This document shows, piece by piece, positions 1-12,420 of a DNA stretch of 64,000 nucleotides. Below the pieces are notes generated by a model. The model saw only the letters and a list, made by a program, of their open reading frames with translations. It did no database searches and was not told the origin of the DNA. The DNA is from Pomacea canaliculata (Eukaryota > Mollusca > Gastropoda > Architaenioglossa > Ampullariidae): contig NC_037598.1 of the NCBI RefSeq assembly GCF_003073045.1, forward strand, positions 25,109,822 to 25,173,821, in the 5' to 3' direction. Position numbers and translations under genes: made by a program. Each line of letters begins with the position of its first letter. Position 1 is the first letter of the stretch.

Positions 1-3000
1 ATCTGAGATTATTTCCACATCAGAGTCACCTTCATGGATAGCTGCAGACTCCAAATTATTCAAACTGCCAGGTTCATTGCTCATGATAAATTCTTTCCAC
101 GTCATCTGAAAAAGTGGTTTTTTTTTTAATAAACTAAGAAACTAAGCATAATAAAGCCTTTAAATGTCAAAATATCAGATTCATCCTACTAATTCTTCTT
201 TATAAAAAAAATTAAAGTTAGCATTGGAAAACTTGAGTTCCGCTTACAGGGTCGGTCCAGGTACAAAACCCTACTGGGGTCAGCTGAAAGATTTTCAGTT
301 TTTGAAGCATTAATTTCACCCTTTTCCTGCAACGTTTTGCAAATATTTCATTCACAATAAATTAACAAGACACACACACACATGTATACCAAACATAAAT
401 CCATTGGGACCAATGAAACACACACACACAAATTATACTTATATAATTATTTACTTGGCTGTCAATAAAACTAGCAGGAATTGTCACAATATCAGCTTGC
501 GTTGTTTTTTTTTCTATGCACTGTCAAAACTAAAGACAGCTTTGTTTGCTTCTTTGGTTTGTCTGCGACAACTGTCACAATGTCAACTACTTGGTCAGCG
601 TTTTGAATATCCTCCCCAGCACCCTTCTGGCTGCTGACAACATTCACTCCTTGGTTAGCATCTTCATTATCCTTGACACTACTAGGCGTCAATAAAACTA
701 GCAGGAATTTCACAATATCAGTTTGCATTGTTTCTTTCTATGCACAGTCAAATCTAAAGAATGAAGACAGCTTTGCTTGCTTCTTTGGTTTGTCTGCGAC
801 AACTGCCACATCAACTAATTGCAGATATATCCTCCCCAGCATCCTCCTGGCTGTTGACAACATTATCCTTGACAGCATCTGCTTTCTGGCCGTTGACAAC
901 CCTTTCTTGGTCAGGATTGTCATTCTGGCTGTTTGTTTCTGCTTCTTGCTAGATTTTCTTTCGAGCACTGCTTCATCCAGTATTCCTTTTTCTTTTGCTT
1001 AGACGGCAGTTTCTGATCAGGTTCCAAGCCCATTTCATGGCAAAGTTTGTTCCTGGTTTCCTGTTTGTGGCTTTTCTTTCTTCATTGTCAATCCAAGCAT
1101 TCCTCATGTTCTCAACTAGCTGCTTGCTCACAGGTTCTTTGATGGGGTCTGCCTTAGCAAAGTACTCCACTGCTGTTATTTTCTCCTTGTGAGAAGATGT
1201 GTCACAATGGACTTTGATGGCAGTGAACCCTTTATTCCCGTAGGCTACTTCTTTTCTGCATACATCACAATATGCCTTGCCCACTGCTGCGAGTTTTTTA
1301 ATGCAATGATCGTAGCACAAGATCATAATCTTGGTCTGTTTTCCTTTCTTCCCCTCCTTTTCCGACACGGTAACACTGTATTCTTTTTCAAAAGCCATTC
1401 CCAATTCCACGAATAACGGGAACCCTTATCGCTGAATAGCTCACCGCGCCGTACGATGTCAGATCTTGCCATCGTCGACGTACCACAAGCTTTTCTTTGT
1501 ACTCGCAAATGCCGCGCAGCGTAAGAACTGACTAAAGCCAACACGTGTGGCGCGCAAAGGAAGTAACACAAAATGCAAGAATCGAGACCGTTTGGGAAGG
1601 AGACCGTTTGAGTACAAAATGTGCTACTGACGAGGCGAGCGCGATCGGCGTACGCTACTTCGAAATCGGCGTAAGTCAGAAGTCAAGTCGGCGTAAATGC
1701 GCCGAACGGCGTACAATGCTATGCCCTGTAAAGTGCACTCATGACATACATAATAACCAGCTAGTGTTCCATAATATATCAAATGGAGAGTATCATTAAA
1801 GACAAATACTGCATACTGTCATACATTCCATGGGCTACCTGCACATTATCTTCTACATTCTGTGACCTAGTTTTCAGCTTCCTTCTATCTGTGTATCATT
1901 CTTGCAGTACTTTACAGGCACTTGTCGCGGGCTGTTTCCATTTTCAAGAATGGATGTCTTCTGGGATGGGCTGGTCACGTTTTCACAAGCTCCAGTAGAG
2001 ATTCTGTTTCTCTTCACCAGTTCAAGCAGATGCTTCCTATAACAATGGAATTAACACAATTTATTAATTCATCAAACATGCAGTTACATGATATAGAGAA
2101 CATCTCTTTTAAATTTCCAAAATAACATGTAGATGCATGCATATACTTGGCAGTAAGTGAAGCACTTTAACAAGCAGGGCTCCTATTCATGAAGCATGCT
2201 TTACCAGGTTACTTTACACAGGCTCGGCTAGTACGCCACCCAAAGGTATCCCGTGAAACCCACTTTCATGGCCTCCAAGTAGGTCTATCAAACCTCAGCA
2301 AGTAATATATAGCAGAGGGCCACTGCTAATAAAACAGACCTAGTCTAAAAATAACAGAAAAAAGTGTCTGCTCAGATCAAACAGATGTGAATACAAAATC
2401 ATGATGACTTATAAATAAACTAGACAAACTGGATGATACTGGAAGGACTTCAAAAATAAAACTGTGTTAATTTCATAATCTGAGATGAACATATACCATT
2501 AAAAAAAAATAAATAAATAAACACCTTAATTAACATGTACCTCTTCTAACATTGAATTAGAAGAACAATATTTTTTATTATTGAGTCATTTTGTTTCTGA
2601 ATAAAAAAAATAAAATAAAAATGTTTGCTGTTAATATTTGCATGTGAGGCACCATTTGGTCAGAATAAATAAACTGCACAATCCCACCCCTTTCATAGGA
2701 ATTCCCATGATGCCAGTTGGTTAATTTACTTCATCTTAGTGGTAATGAAGCTGAAGATTGTCAGGTTAATTTAACCCACTGGTTCCCTACCAGGAAGTTG
2801 GGCAATTTTACCCATAAATACAAGCCCAGCTTTATAAACACACAATTTCCAATACAATAATGTTCATAAAATTTTTCTCGATCAAAATAAAATTCTCTAA
2901 AAACCACATTTGTTGTAATTGTTTGTGTACATGTATATCTTCCTTACCTTATTTTATTAAGCTCCAAAATAGCTCTTTCTAAAATGCGGTTGTTTCTCAG

Positions 3001-5209
3001 AAGATTGCTCGATGATGACTGGAAATTATTAAAATTTGAGTTAAAGAATTAGATAAAATTCATTAGAGATTGCTTGAATCTTCTTACTGTCACACTACAG
3101 AGTATACTTGCTTTGTTTTTAACTTGCTGAACACTTCTTAACAAAAGCTAGTCCGGGTAGAAACAAAATAAAATTTAAGAATGCAAACTCAGAATACTCT
3201 TGCAGAAGCTAGCATTACTTAATCTTTCATAAAGTGCTTTGTTCCTAAAATTGCCACTTAGGTAGCACATGACGATATTGATTCTGATGTGACATGACAG
3301 AGACAAGCATTGGCAATGGAAACTGTGCTAATACTAAGAAGAAACCATGTCAGTGTTGCAATGATTTTGCATTCATGTTTTTACTTTCTTTACATGATGA
3401 TCATACACTCTGAATTTTTCCATGAGAAAGAAATGCATGGTACTGTAATCTTTAGAATCTATTACAATATTCCTTACACTGAAGCAAACTGGGCAATGCT
3501 CCTTGCGGATGAAAAACTGACGAATACAAAGAGAGCAAACTGCAACAAATGTAATACATATTAAGTGCAGTTGGCAATCATAACTATATTTTTGAAACAG
3601 GCTTCTCAGACATTATGTCCAGTCTGAACTCTTAAAAGCATGAAACATGGATATACCTAATTTTCTTTCTGTTGGTAGTAGCTCAGAATAGACTGCTTGC
3701 TTAAAAATATCTTCCACAGTATCACCACACTACAGACTTACACCTTGTAGAAGTTAAACCTCATACCTGAAATAATTGTTTTCTATTTATTGCCTTTTAA
3801 AACAGTAAATTAATGATTCCAAAGTCACAATTACAATCACTAATTAGCTTATTTGGAGCAATTACTTTTGTAACAAGTGCTGAGTGCATACCCTGAGATG
3901 ACTGTGATTCTGGGCTACATAAATTGCACATTATGATTATAATTCTCCTGAAAGGCATGCAAGTTGCTATGAGCTTTATCTAACTGGACTAATATGACTA
4001 AAGCAGTAAAAAAAAAAATATCCTGAAATATCCTCCAATCAATTAAAGGCATACAACTCATACCCTCTGTTCAGTGGCATGGTACCCAATACTCAATATT
4101 CAAGCATCTTAATATGGCATCACATACACTCTTAAGAAACAGCTGATTCAGCAGAGCCCACAGGCAATTTTACCACCTCATGAAACAATGAATCTGAGTC
4201 TATTTTATTTGGATATGTGAAATATGTGTGAGTGTGTGGATCCAGTCACTGTTCTCATCAGTCTACATTTTTACTTCTTTAATTTAATTTTACTTGCCTC
4301 TTTATGTGAACACCAAACAGTTGTTCTGTGTTTAAGTTTGAAATTGCGCTTTTCTTTAGATCAAAAATTAGCCCAAAATACAGCATTTATGCCAGTCTCA
4401 TTGTGTGTGACCTGAGGTCAAAAGGACCTTGCCACATAATAATGACATTATTAGACGGTCTGTGCACCTCTCATTAACCCAACTTCAAAAGATTATTGTA
4501 TGGCGATATAAACACCTATGGTCTGCACAATGCTCTCTTTTATCATCAAAGATGCAATTAGTCAAACTGTTTGTCAGCAGTTAATCATTATAGTGTGTTA
4601 GAGTATGTGTACCTGTATGCATGAAACTGTAATTTAAGGATAGGTTGCATGCCGCCAACAATCACGAGTGCAATGCTGTACTTGAATATAATAACTGCTG
4701 TTAATCTAATATCGAAAACATCATTTCTCCTACAGTTGTGATCGCAGTTTGGAAGTATCACAGGTGCTTGCATGAAATCATAGCAAATAGGACATCTGCA
4801 GATCTCATCTAAGTCCTGAAACAGATAACATTAGACTCTTTTTAATATTTAAGTTGACTTAAGACAGTTGATGGTAGCCTCAACACAATGCTCACCATGT
4901 ATCTTCGTGTCATCAGCGAGACAGACCTATCACATGACAATGTTATTAAAAGAAATCAAAATGCTACATTATAGATCCTCTTGAGAATTTATATGCACTA
5001 AATAAAAATCATGGTCCATAACATAGCAATATTCATTATTTCCTGGCACTAGCAGTTGCCTACTAGAATAGTCTACACCACTTCTGTAGGTAAATTAATC
5101 CATCACAAAGTCAAACATTTCCTTTTCAAATTCATTTATTGATTCAAAATACCTTCATAAAATTTAGACAGCTAGGCCAGCTATCTATATCATCGTAGTT
5201 TTCAAACAT
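1..5209 (-). CDS. RAD18: RAD18-like RING E3 ubiquitin ligase (partial, 3' end outside window)
   Basis: Six minus-strand exons join in phase: 5153-5209, 4734-4815, 3478-3539, 2948-3018, 1916-2036 and <1-105, all with GT-AG borders. The start at 5209 gives MFENYDDIDSWPSCL, which matches the W-P-x-x-L-x-x-x-K stretch that precedes the RING in RAD18. A C3HC4 RING spans about residues 27-65 (CPIC, CDH, CSLC, CPVC), with its third Cys-x-His and next Cys split over the exon 2/3 junction. The next exon carries NNRILE, also typical of RAD18. RAD18 with RAD6 mono-ubiquitinates PCNA at stalled forks and triggers translesion synthesis in the nucleus (family knowledge). The UBZ finger, SAP domain and RAD6-binding region expected downstream are not in the window. 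About 166 residues are visible. The gene is divergent from TIMM17. Assignment is strong for the RING part; the last visible exon (acidic, Ser-rich) is supported by phase only. Confidence 0.88.
461..861 (-). repeat. Diverged direct duplication beside the zinc-finger ORF
   Basis: Two copies of a roughly 180-bp segment lie at about 461-641 and 688-861, offset 227 bp. Both begin GTCAATAAAACTAGCAGGAA and end CTG(C/T)TGACAAC. On the minus strand each encodes a similar peptide (VVADKPKKQ followed by TKL or AKL; QEDAGEDI against QKGAGEDI), now separated by stops and frame changes. It looks like a tandemly repeated, charged coding segment of the same element as the neighbouring zinc-finger ORF. Confidence 0.6.
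973..1398 (-). CDS. Zinc-finger ORF of probable transposon origin, inside RAD18 intron 5
   Basis: An uninterrupted 141-residue ORF starts with ATG at 1398 on the same strand as RAD18. It has CYDHC at residues 28-32 and a BED/C2H2-like finger C-x2-C-x16-H-x5-H at residues 44-70, followed by a basic, Lys-rich tail. Such fingers are common at the N-terminus of hAT-type transposases and their host-domesticated relatives; no transposase core or dimerisation domain is visible, so a mobile-element fragment is the more likely reading. The ORF stops in a KRKR-rich stretch, and the next 500 bp hold a diverged duplication that continues in other frames. The intron location and the broken downstream part argue against an essential host gene, but expression as a small zinc-finger protein is not excluded. 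Confidence 0.5.
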   Translation of the reverse strand: MAFEKEYSVTVSEKEGKKGKQTKIMILCYDHCIKKLAAVGKAYCDVCRKEVAYGNKGFTAIKVHCDTSSHKEKITAVEYFAKADPIKEPVSKQLVENMRNAWIDNEERKATNRKPGTNFAMKWAWNLIRNCRLSKRKRNTG

Positions 5210-5501
5210 TGTCTAAAACTTGCATGAAAAATATAGCCTTTACAGTAATATACAGCCTTTCCAAATAAAAGCGCGAAATCCGAGTGGGAAAAGGTGGGGG
5301 GGGAGGGTCTTGTGTAAAAGCCTTTGATTGGATCAAACTTTTCTAATGGCGTATCTGATTGGTCAAACTTCCACATCCGCTCCAGTAGGTTCTGTACCAT
5401 TTCGTTTCCGAGTCGAAAACTTACATTAACCGGAAGCTCTAAAGCATGCTGGAGAATTTGTGTTGCTTGACCTTTCTTTGGGGGGGTCATAACCGTGTAT
5501 C
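5210..5501. promoter_or_regulatory. Bidirectional promoter between RAD18 and TIMM17
   Basis: This is the 292-bp gap between the two start codons. Two direct GATTGG (inverted CCAAT, NF-Y-type) boxes lie at 5326-5331 and 5357-5362, exactly 31 bp apart. GCGCGAAA at 5271-5278 is TTTCGCGC on the RAD18 strand, an E2F consensus. ACCGGAAG at 5429-5436 is an ETS/GABP core, and a G-rich block follows 5293. No TATA box is apparent. Site assignments are consensus matches only, and the transcription start points are not known. Confidence 0.6.
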
Positions 5502-8500
5502 ATGGAGGAATATGCACGTGATCCATGGTAAGGCTTTTTTCCTCCCAAAACCATTATAAAACTAAACATTTTTGAGAAGAAGGACAACTAGTTCAAACTA
5601 TTTATTGTAAAGAAACTCTCCGTTTATCTTTCTTGTTAATAACTTTTGTATTCAAGCAAGTGTCCTCTGTCAGTCGTTGCATCATTCCGCTTCTCAGCTG
5701 AACTCTTACAGTGGTCTTGAGATAGAAACGACTACAAACATGTTAAAAAGAACGCTCTCAGCTGTCTGTCTGATGTATTACTTAGATGAGCACATTGTTG
5801 TGATGGCAGATTGCTAAAATCGTACATTTAAGGTTCTGTGTGACAGGGACAATAATGCTCAGATAAGTTTTGTACTGCATACATTTGCCACAGCGAGTCT
5901 AATGGCGTTTTAAACTCCTGTGTATGCTATAAATGCTTTATGTTGTAAATACTTGCAAGTACACTCATAATAAATTACCATATTTTAGCGGTTTCAGTTT
6001 ACTTATTTTTTAATTTGTAATTTAATGCTGTTTTCAACATCCCCACTACCCTGCATTTTTATTAAAGCATATCTATATAGCACAGTTTTCAATCGCAGAC
6101 TCAACTCAGTGCTTTACAAAACAAACTAAAAAAGAAAATCCTTAAAAATATATTGACACTAAAACCACGTTCAAGGTAGAAAAAAATGCTGCATGCAAGC
6201 ATGAACAGAACATCTAAAGGATAACAGTAAGAGAGTCATAGGAGGCGGAGTATAAGGAGCAAATGGCCAAACAGTATGGTTGATTGGATCTTATATGGCA
6301 ATTTGATTCCTCAGAGAATCCAAGACATGATAAGACTTATAGAACGCTTAAGGACACTTAATTGAAATCTATAATGTTCTTTGTTTGCAGCCCCTGGCGG
6401 ATAGTGGATGACTGTGGTGGTGCTTTCTCCATGGGAGCCATAGGCGGTGCCTTTTTTCATTCAATTAAGGGGTACAGAAACGCACCCAGTGTGAGTAATA
6501 AAAGCAGCTGAACTATTGTACCTTGTATTTTAGTATTAATCCTAACTGTAGAATTAAGTGTTGCTATATTCTATTAAAATATTAGATGTTTTGTCGTTAC
6601 ATGGAACAAATTTGATGTGAGGGGGCCAACAGTTAAAACTTCATTCAACCTACATATCATCCAAAAACTAGGTAGAGCTTCAAATGTAGTCATTTGACTT
6701 TACACCTCCCCTCTCCCCCTTGCAAAAGGATTTTATTTGAAATATTCATCGTAGCTAAAATATCTCTCACCCAATTCATTAAAGGCAGTTCATAAACATC
6801 ACACATTTCCATGCTTTAATCCTCTTTTCTGTGGGATCACATCTGATACTTCTTTTCAGTCATATAATAAAACAAATTTTACTTAACAGGAACAATCATT
6901 CTAAAAGTTTTTCACCACCTTCACATCTACTTTTCATCAGTGTGAACTCAAAACGTATCACAGAACTATAACAGGAAATTAAATGGCATCGCTACACTTC
7001 ACCCATAATAAATCAAGGATACACACCATTTGCACTTTCTTCTTCCACCATACAGTAACACCTTCCATCCTGTTTCAAAATGGCTGATGCCTTTGTATTA
7101 TTTGCCCCCAAAAATATGCTAAATTGTTTGAAAAATGTATGGCTCTTTTGGTAATATTTTATGTTAATAACTACTTGTGTCATTGGTGATCGATTCATTT
7201 TGGGCCTGGGATGAGAAGGAAATAGCTGGATCTGTTTGACTTGGACTGTAGCGCAAAATGACTTTTGACCTATTTCCATAGTGGTTTGTAGGCCAGGTCA
7301 TTTAAAATACTCTTTTCAGTTTTATTTTTTAATCTGAAGATGGAATGTGATTGGACATGAAATAATGTTGTAGGGACATTATCGTCGATTGATTGGCAGT
7401 GTCGTAACATTAAAGGAACGGGCACCAATCGTTGGAGGTTTGTTGGCTTTTCTTCTTTTGATTTCTTACCTAGACTTAAAGATGAAGCAATATTTATGAT
7501 AGTGTCTATGAAAGAAAAGATGCATTATGACAGTTTGGAATGTATGGTTCGTCGTGGTTGGGTGTTATTCAGGGTGAGACAAAATTACATTTGTCAGCCT
7601 GCTTTCACAACTTGATTTGTGTGTTGGTTCATAACAACAGATTTCAATGTAAACAGCAAGCCTGATTCCTTAAGGACTTTTGAAAAATAATCTGATTTGG
7701 TAGAAATCTGAAACTAGAAATTACTGTTTTTATTCTTATCACAACTTTTACGATTAACGTAATGTGCAAAATTTGGGAGACACTGAGTGGGTGAAACCTT
7801 TGTAAGCAATAAGTTGATAATTTGTGTTGCACATCTCTCTTCTGTAGGCTGATCCCACACAGTGTACTTTCTATTACCTTTTTATTTCAGGAAATTTTGC
7901 TGTGTGGGGTGGCCTGTTCTCAGCCATTGATTGCTCGCTTGTGTATGTTCGTAAAAAGGAGGACCCCTGGAATTCAATAGCCAGTGGAGCTATGACAGGA
8001 GCTATCTTATCAGTTCGTAGTAAGTAATAGGTGTAAGAGTTTGCCTACATAACTGACATCTGTGCCACCTTAGCTACATATATATTGAGGAGTGGGGGGT
8101 ATATCTTTATAGTTCTCTATAGTTAGTCCAATTTCCCATTCCTAAGATGCAAGAGGTTCTCAGCTCCATAGTTTAAATTGTTGTGGGTTTTTGCTCCCCT
8201 CTCCTGGTAGACTCTTGGTATCAGAAAATATTTATTGATTAGTATCAGAAAATAGTTTACTCTTTAACATGTACATTTGTTACTGTTATTGTGATCTTTG
8301 TCACTGATGTCAGGTTTTTATGCATGTGAAGGTATGCTGATGAATGTTTGATAACAGAAACAAAACATATCCTTTATATTATATCGTATTTATTATAAAA
8401 TGACCTACATAACATCTTCATCTGTGTCAGATACAGTTTTAAATGGTCTTGAGCTACGGGGTTTTGAACAAGTTAGGGAACAGTTTGTTAGGAAATGTGT

Positions 8501-10647
8501 CTCAGTAGTAGCCCGCCTTTTGTCCGGGTGGTAATTGGAGACAACTGGCCGTAGTCCACACCACTTGTACTCCTACCTTCCCTCGCACTAGAAATACCAT
8601 TCCATTTTGCCCGGACAAGAGACTTCGTCCTTTAAGCAATTACAGACCAATTTCAAACCTGCCCTTTCTGTCTAAAGTTCTGGAAAAGGTCCTTTTTTCG
8701 CAGCTTATTATACATGTGGAGTAAAATCATATCCTTGATCCATTCCAGTCAGCCAGTTTTCTTATTATTGTTATATGCAGAGACTTCACTGATCAGGTAG
8801 ACATTTAGCTGAGAGCACATCTTCGGAAAGACACTACATAAATCCTTATCATCTATATTACTCCTGATGATACCACCAAGCTCTTAGACATTTTCATACC
8901 CATAATGTCAGGTTGTTTATATTTCAAACCCCTTGACAGATTTTTCTTTACATTATTAGGAACTTTTTCATTCAATGGCATCAGCTTTTTTAGCTGAAAA
9001 TTGTTTTTAAGATTTATATTATTTATGTTTGGCATGCAAACTTTATGCTCATTGACTTAGTTTTAACGCAAAGTAAATATTTGTCTTCCTTGTCTTTTTC
9101 AGATGGGGCTGGTGCTATGATTGGATCTGCAGTTATTGGTAAGTTTTTTTATTATTATTCAATATTACATTGCCTTGATTTGCACTTGTATTTTTTCTGG
9201 CGCCTGTGAAAAGCTCCGCCTTTGAATGTCTTTTCAAAAGAATCATCAGCATCATAATGGCTATTTTTTTACTTCCTGCGCCAAAATACATATTTTAGCA
9301 TAACTGAGAATTGTCTTTTTGTGTGCGGCTTCCAGAAATATGTATCAGTGATTATTTCTTTTATTGGCTGGTGTTTATTTATTAAAGGACTACTCTTTTT
9401 CTACTCTTTTTTGTTGTGATTAATTACAGGCAATATTGGTCAGTGGTGTTCTTTGTTTTGCTTTTCTTTTATGGATTAGGGTTAGAGCCAAAAAGAATAA
9501 AGTTAAGGGCAAAAAGGACCAGGTACAGATTGTATTCAGCCAGCTGAACTGGGTCTTAAGTTACACTTGTATAAAAATTGCTACTTGCTTAAGGCATGCA
9601 GTCCTGAAAACGAGTCCTTAAGTCTTCAGTCTCAAGTGATGAGTTAACATTTAGCCCAAGTCGACCTGCCCTTGAGAGCATGTGATTTAAGATTTATTTT
9701 CAAAACCTTTTGTGAATTCCAGTTTTCAAGCTTTATGGGAAAACAGTAACATAGATAAGGCTTTTTGCTATGTTTATTTTAACAGGTGGCGTCTTGCTGG
9801 CATTGATTGAAGGCATGGGCATTATGTTTACCCGCTTCACTGCTGAACAGTATAACCCTGGTAAGCAAGTACTTTAGTTTTCTCTGTCACAAAATCACTT
9901 GAAAGCGACAGTTATATGTCTTCAAGTCAATCATTTTTGCACGACACTTGGCGGAAGTTTCCAGAAGACTGTCGCCATTGTATTCAATGTGCTTGACAGA
10001 CAGTTGTGATTTTAATTGCCACAACAACTGTGAAAAATAAAGATTTATTAGAACTGTATAATTTAAAGGGATGTGTTATATTCTGGCTTGAAGCACTAGC
10101 TGCAGTTAATTGAGGCAAGATCCCTGCAAAAAGAAGAAGGTGGTGGTGTGCAAAAGTGTTGAAATGTCTATTTCATTGTAATTATTGTCTGCTACGTGTA
10201 ACTTCCTTGCATCTCAATTAACAGGATATAGTTGTCTATCCCTGATTGCAGCTTGTATGGCAAGCAAAGATCTGCAGTCATGTAGGAAAAAAGAATGTTT
10301 TGAAACCTTTGATTGTACCTTTGAAGGATGTCCAGGGTTTCCTATTTATGTAGTTTGACCTTTGCTGTCAAACAAGCTTAAGACCAAGGCTAAACTTGGA
10401 TAAAAATTGCTGTTTTGATTAAACTTCTGTGCATGGGAATATTCTTTTTTTTTTTTGTTTTTTTTTTTTTGTTTTTTTTTAATGTTTTCTCTCATCAATA
10501 TGTAAAATCAGTACAAGTTTATTCACTAAATCTTGTTGGATTTGTTTTGTTTTTCCAGCAAACCACATTGTGGAAGACTCATCACAGATGCCTCCATCAA
10601 GCAAAAGTTCTCCTTTCTTCTCAGGCCAAGCCCCCCAATATCAATGA
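5502..10647 (+). CDS. TIMM17: Mitochondrial import inner membrane translocase subunit Tim17
   Basis: Seven coding exons: 5502-5527, 6391-6490, 7374-7437, 7891-8019, 9103-9138, 9786-9860 and 10559-10647. Phases agree at every junction and total 172 aa, the family's usual length. The N-terminus [21 protein letters not shown], the G/A-rich helices, and [18 protein letters not shown] followed by KEDPWNSI are diagnostic. Tim17 is an inner-membrane subunit of the TIM23 translocase and forms part of the path for presequence-carrying proteins; it has four membrane helices. Cys9 and Cys78 correspond to the conserved disulphide pair. Exon 5 is only 36 nt. The last exon encodes the variable Ser/Pro/Gln tail and ends QAPQYQ. 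Animals often have A and B paralogues; one gene is seen here and the paralogue class cannot be set. A possible ATTAAA poly(A) signal is at 11221. Confidence 0.97.
8626..8754 (+). mobile_element. LINE reverse-transcriptase fragment in TIMM17 intron 4
   Basis: The plus strand reads [17 protein letters not shown], then [10 protein letters not shown], one stop, and [10 protein letters not shown]. This is the start of the RT domain of CR1/L2/Jockey-like non-LTR retrotransposons ([17 protein letters not shown] block). The in-frame stop and missing flanks show it is dead. The surrounding 8500-8625 is probably part of the same insertion but is too decayed to read. Confidence 0.85.
10443..10482 (+). 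repeat. Poly(T) tract in the last TIMM17 intron
   Basis: Three runs of T separated by single G bases, about 40 bp, lie about 80 bp upstream of the last acceptor (AG at 10557-10558). They could be the reverse poly(A) tail of a retroposed sequence or an extended pyrimidine tract; no adjoining element is recognisable. Confidence 0.6.
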
Positions 10648-11940
10648 CAGAGCAAATTCAGGGTTGAGAGACTATTGATTTCTAGTTACAGAGTGTCAGC
10701 CTATATTGATCAGTTTGAAGAAGTGCTGTCAGACACTTTTTTGGTCATATTTTGGAAAATATCTCAACATCCACACTAGCCATGAACAGTGAAAGTAGCT
10801 TTAGACCATCAGAGGAAGCCTTAGTGGGAACTTTTTTCCTGGACGTACTTGTCAAACTTTGGCTTTATATATTTCTGCCTCAGTCAATGTCTGCAAAATC
10901 TTGACTGTATTTTAAGGATTTTATAGGAGACTGAGAAAATTGTTGTCATGAACATTATATGTGGTCTCTGAGGCGAATAAGCAAAAAACAAATACTTCAC
11001 AATCAGGTGGTTAAAACTTTTTGGCTGTGATCCTTCAGAGATAGACTTGTGTGCCTGTTCAAACATGAGTATGTGGATGTTTGTGAGTGGATGTGTAGGT
11101 GTGCATGGAAAAGTGATTGTGTGAGAGAACGATGTTTGCTGCACTCCTAGTGCATCTAGGTTAAGATTTAAACTGTTCATCAACCATTGAGGACAAGCCT
11201 GGTGGTCTGTTTTTTGTAACATTAAAAGATCTTTGTAAGGTTACATATCTCTGGGTGTTTGATGTTTTGTTTTCATTCCCTGCTTTGTGTGAGAATGAGG
11301 TTAAATTCAGTAACTTTACTAAAAAGTTACGAAAACTACTCAACAAAATATTTAGCTTGGCAGTTTGTACACCCTAGTCATTGCTGTCCATTTGTGTTTC
11401 GTCTGGTGTATGGAAATTGTATTCACATAAGTTTTCATATAATGGGCTGTCCCTTAAGAAATGTACTTTGTTCTGTTTTGAGGGGATTGAAGGTTATTGT
11501 TGAATAGGCGGTCGTTTGACAGGTTAGACTGACATACCTAGATATGACATTTGACATAACCTCTGCGAGTAAACAAATGTGTGCCACCCTCTGTAACTTT
11601 TGACTTGGAAAAGAACTGGAGAGCGAGGCAAAGGTCGTGGGAACCACATGGGCCCAACTGAGGGGGGCTGCCCTAAACACGGTCCGCTGTCAAGGTGCTG
11701 TTGCGGCCCTGTGCTCCTTGGGGAGTAACAAGGACTAAACTCTTGACTTTTTCTGGGGTTAACATTCCCTCTTTTTTTTCCAGACTTTGGAATCAGTTGA
11801 ACCTTCGACACATCATCTCTTGAAGCTCACAGCAATGCAGTCTGCTAGTCGACCTTAAACTTCTCAGGATGAGTCACAATCGACTCTTCCTGTTTCCAAC
11901 CCTCTTACCAGGGACGTGTTCTTACTGCAATCCTACTTGT
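10648..11940. other. TIMM17 3' UTR and intergenic sequence
   Basis: No gene is seen. The first 600 bp are presumably TIMM17 3' UTR, with ATTAAA at 11221 followed by GT-rich sequence as the best poly(A) candidate. Open frames here are short, overlap on both strands, and have no family features. Confidence 0.5.
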
Positions 11941-12420
11941 CTGTCTCAACCAACTACTGGACATATTTCAAAGGGCTCCAAATGATGCTCATTGTATTCC
12001 GAAAAGTTGACAATGCTACGCCCCTTCTCTGCTGTGCCTTAGTTGATGACTAGGGGCAAAGCACAAATTCCTTCGTGAGCTTCACTGGCTGCTGGCTTGA
12101 CGACAAGATCGCTTGAGTGAGCTACCCTGCCCTTGCCCCAGCATACCCGTCTTGCTACCCGAGTCGGTCTGTTTGTGTCGCCCTTTCTCTCGGTGTCCAG
12201 CATCAGACGGAAAAAGTTCAGCAGAGGCTTCTTTCCTTTTCAGGCTCCACTGTTAGCAGCTCTTTCCCCCTTTCTGTTTGAACTGTGTCCTTAATTCATG
12301 TACTCTTTTTCGTGGTGCTCTCTGTCTACTAACGCTTATTCTCACATATGGTTGGCTGTGGGTTTGTAGTCTAACATGCAGCACATTCACCTCGTCATGG
12401 GGTTTGCATGTCAAGCACCC
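11940..12420 (+). mobile_element. 3' end of a degraded LINE (copy A)
   Basis: Broken plus-strand frames recall the C-terminal end of CR1/L2-type ORF2: an LQRAQNDA-like start near 11970, IVFRKVDNATPLL, LRELHWLL near 12080, and a TVWNSLPLSVRTVS-like block near 12250. After this, 12297-12400 shares the same tail sequence as two other copies in the window (16827-16985 and 47611-47755). Many stops and frame changes are present. Confidence 0.7.

Noticed and set aside
5185..5490. 101-aa minus-strand open frame
   Set aside because: It overlaps the promoter and RAD18 exon 1 in a different frame; the exon 1 frame has the RAD18-specific W-P-x-x-L motif and correct splice phase.
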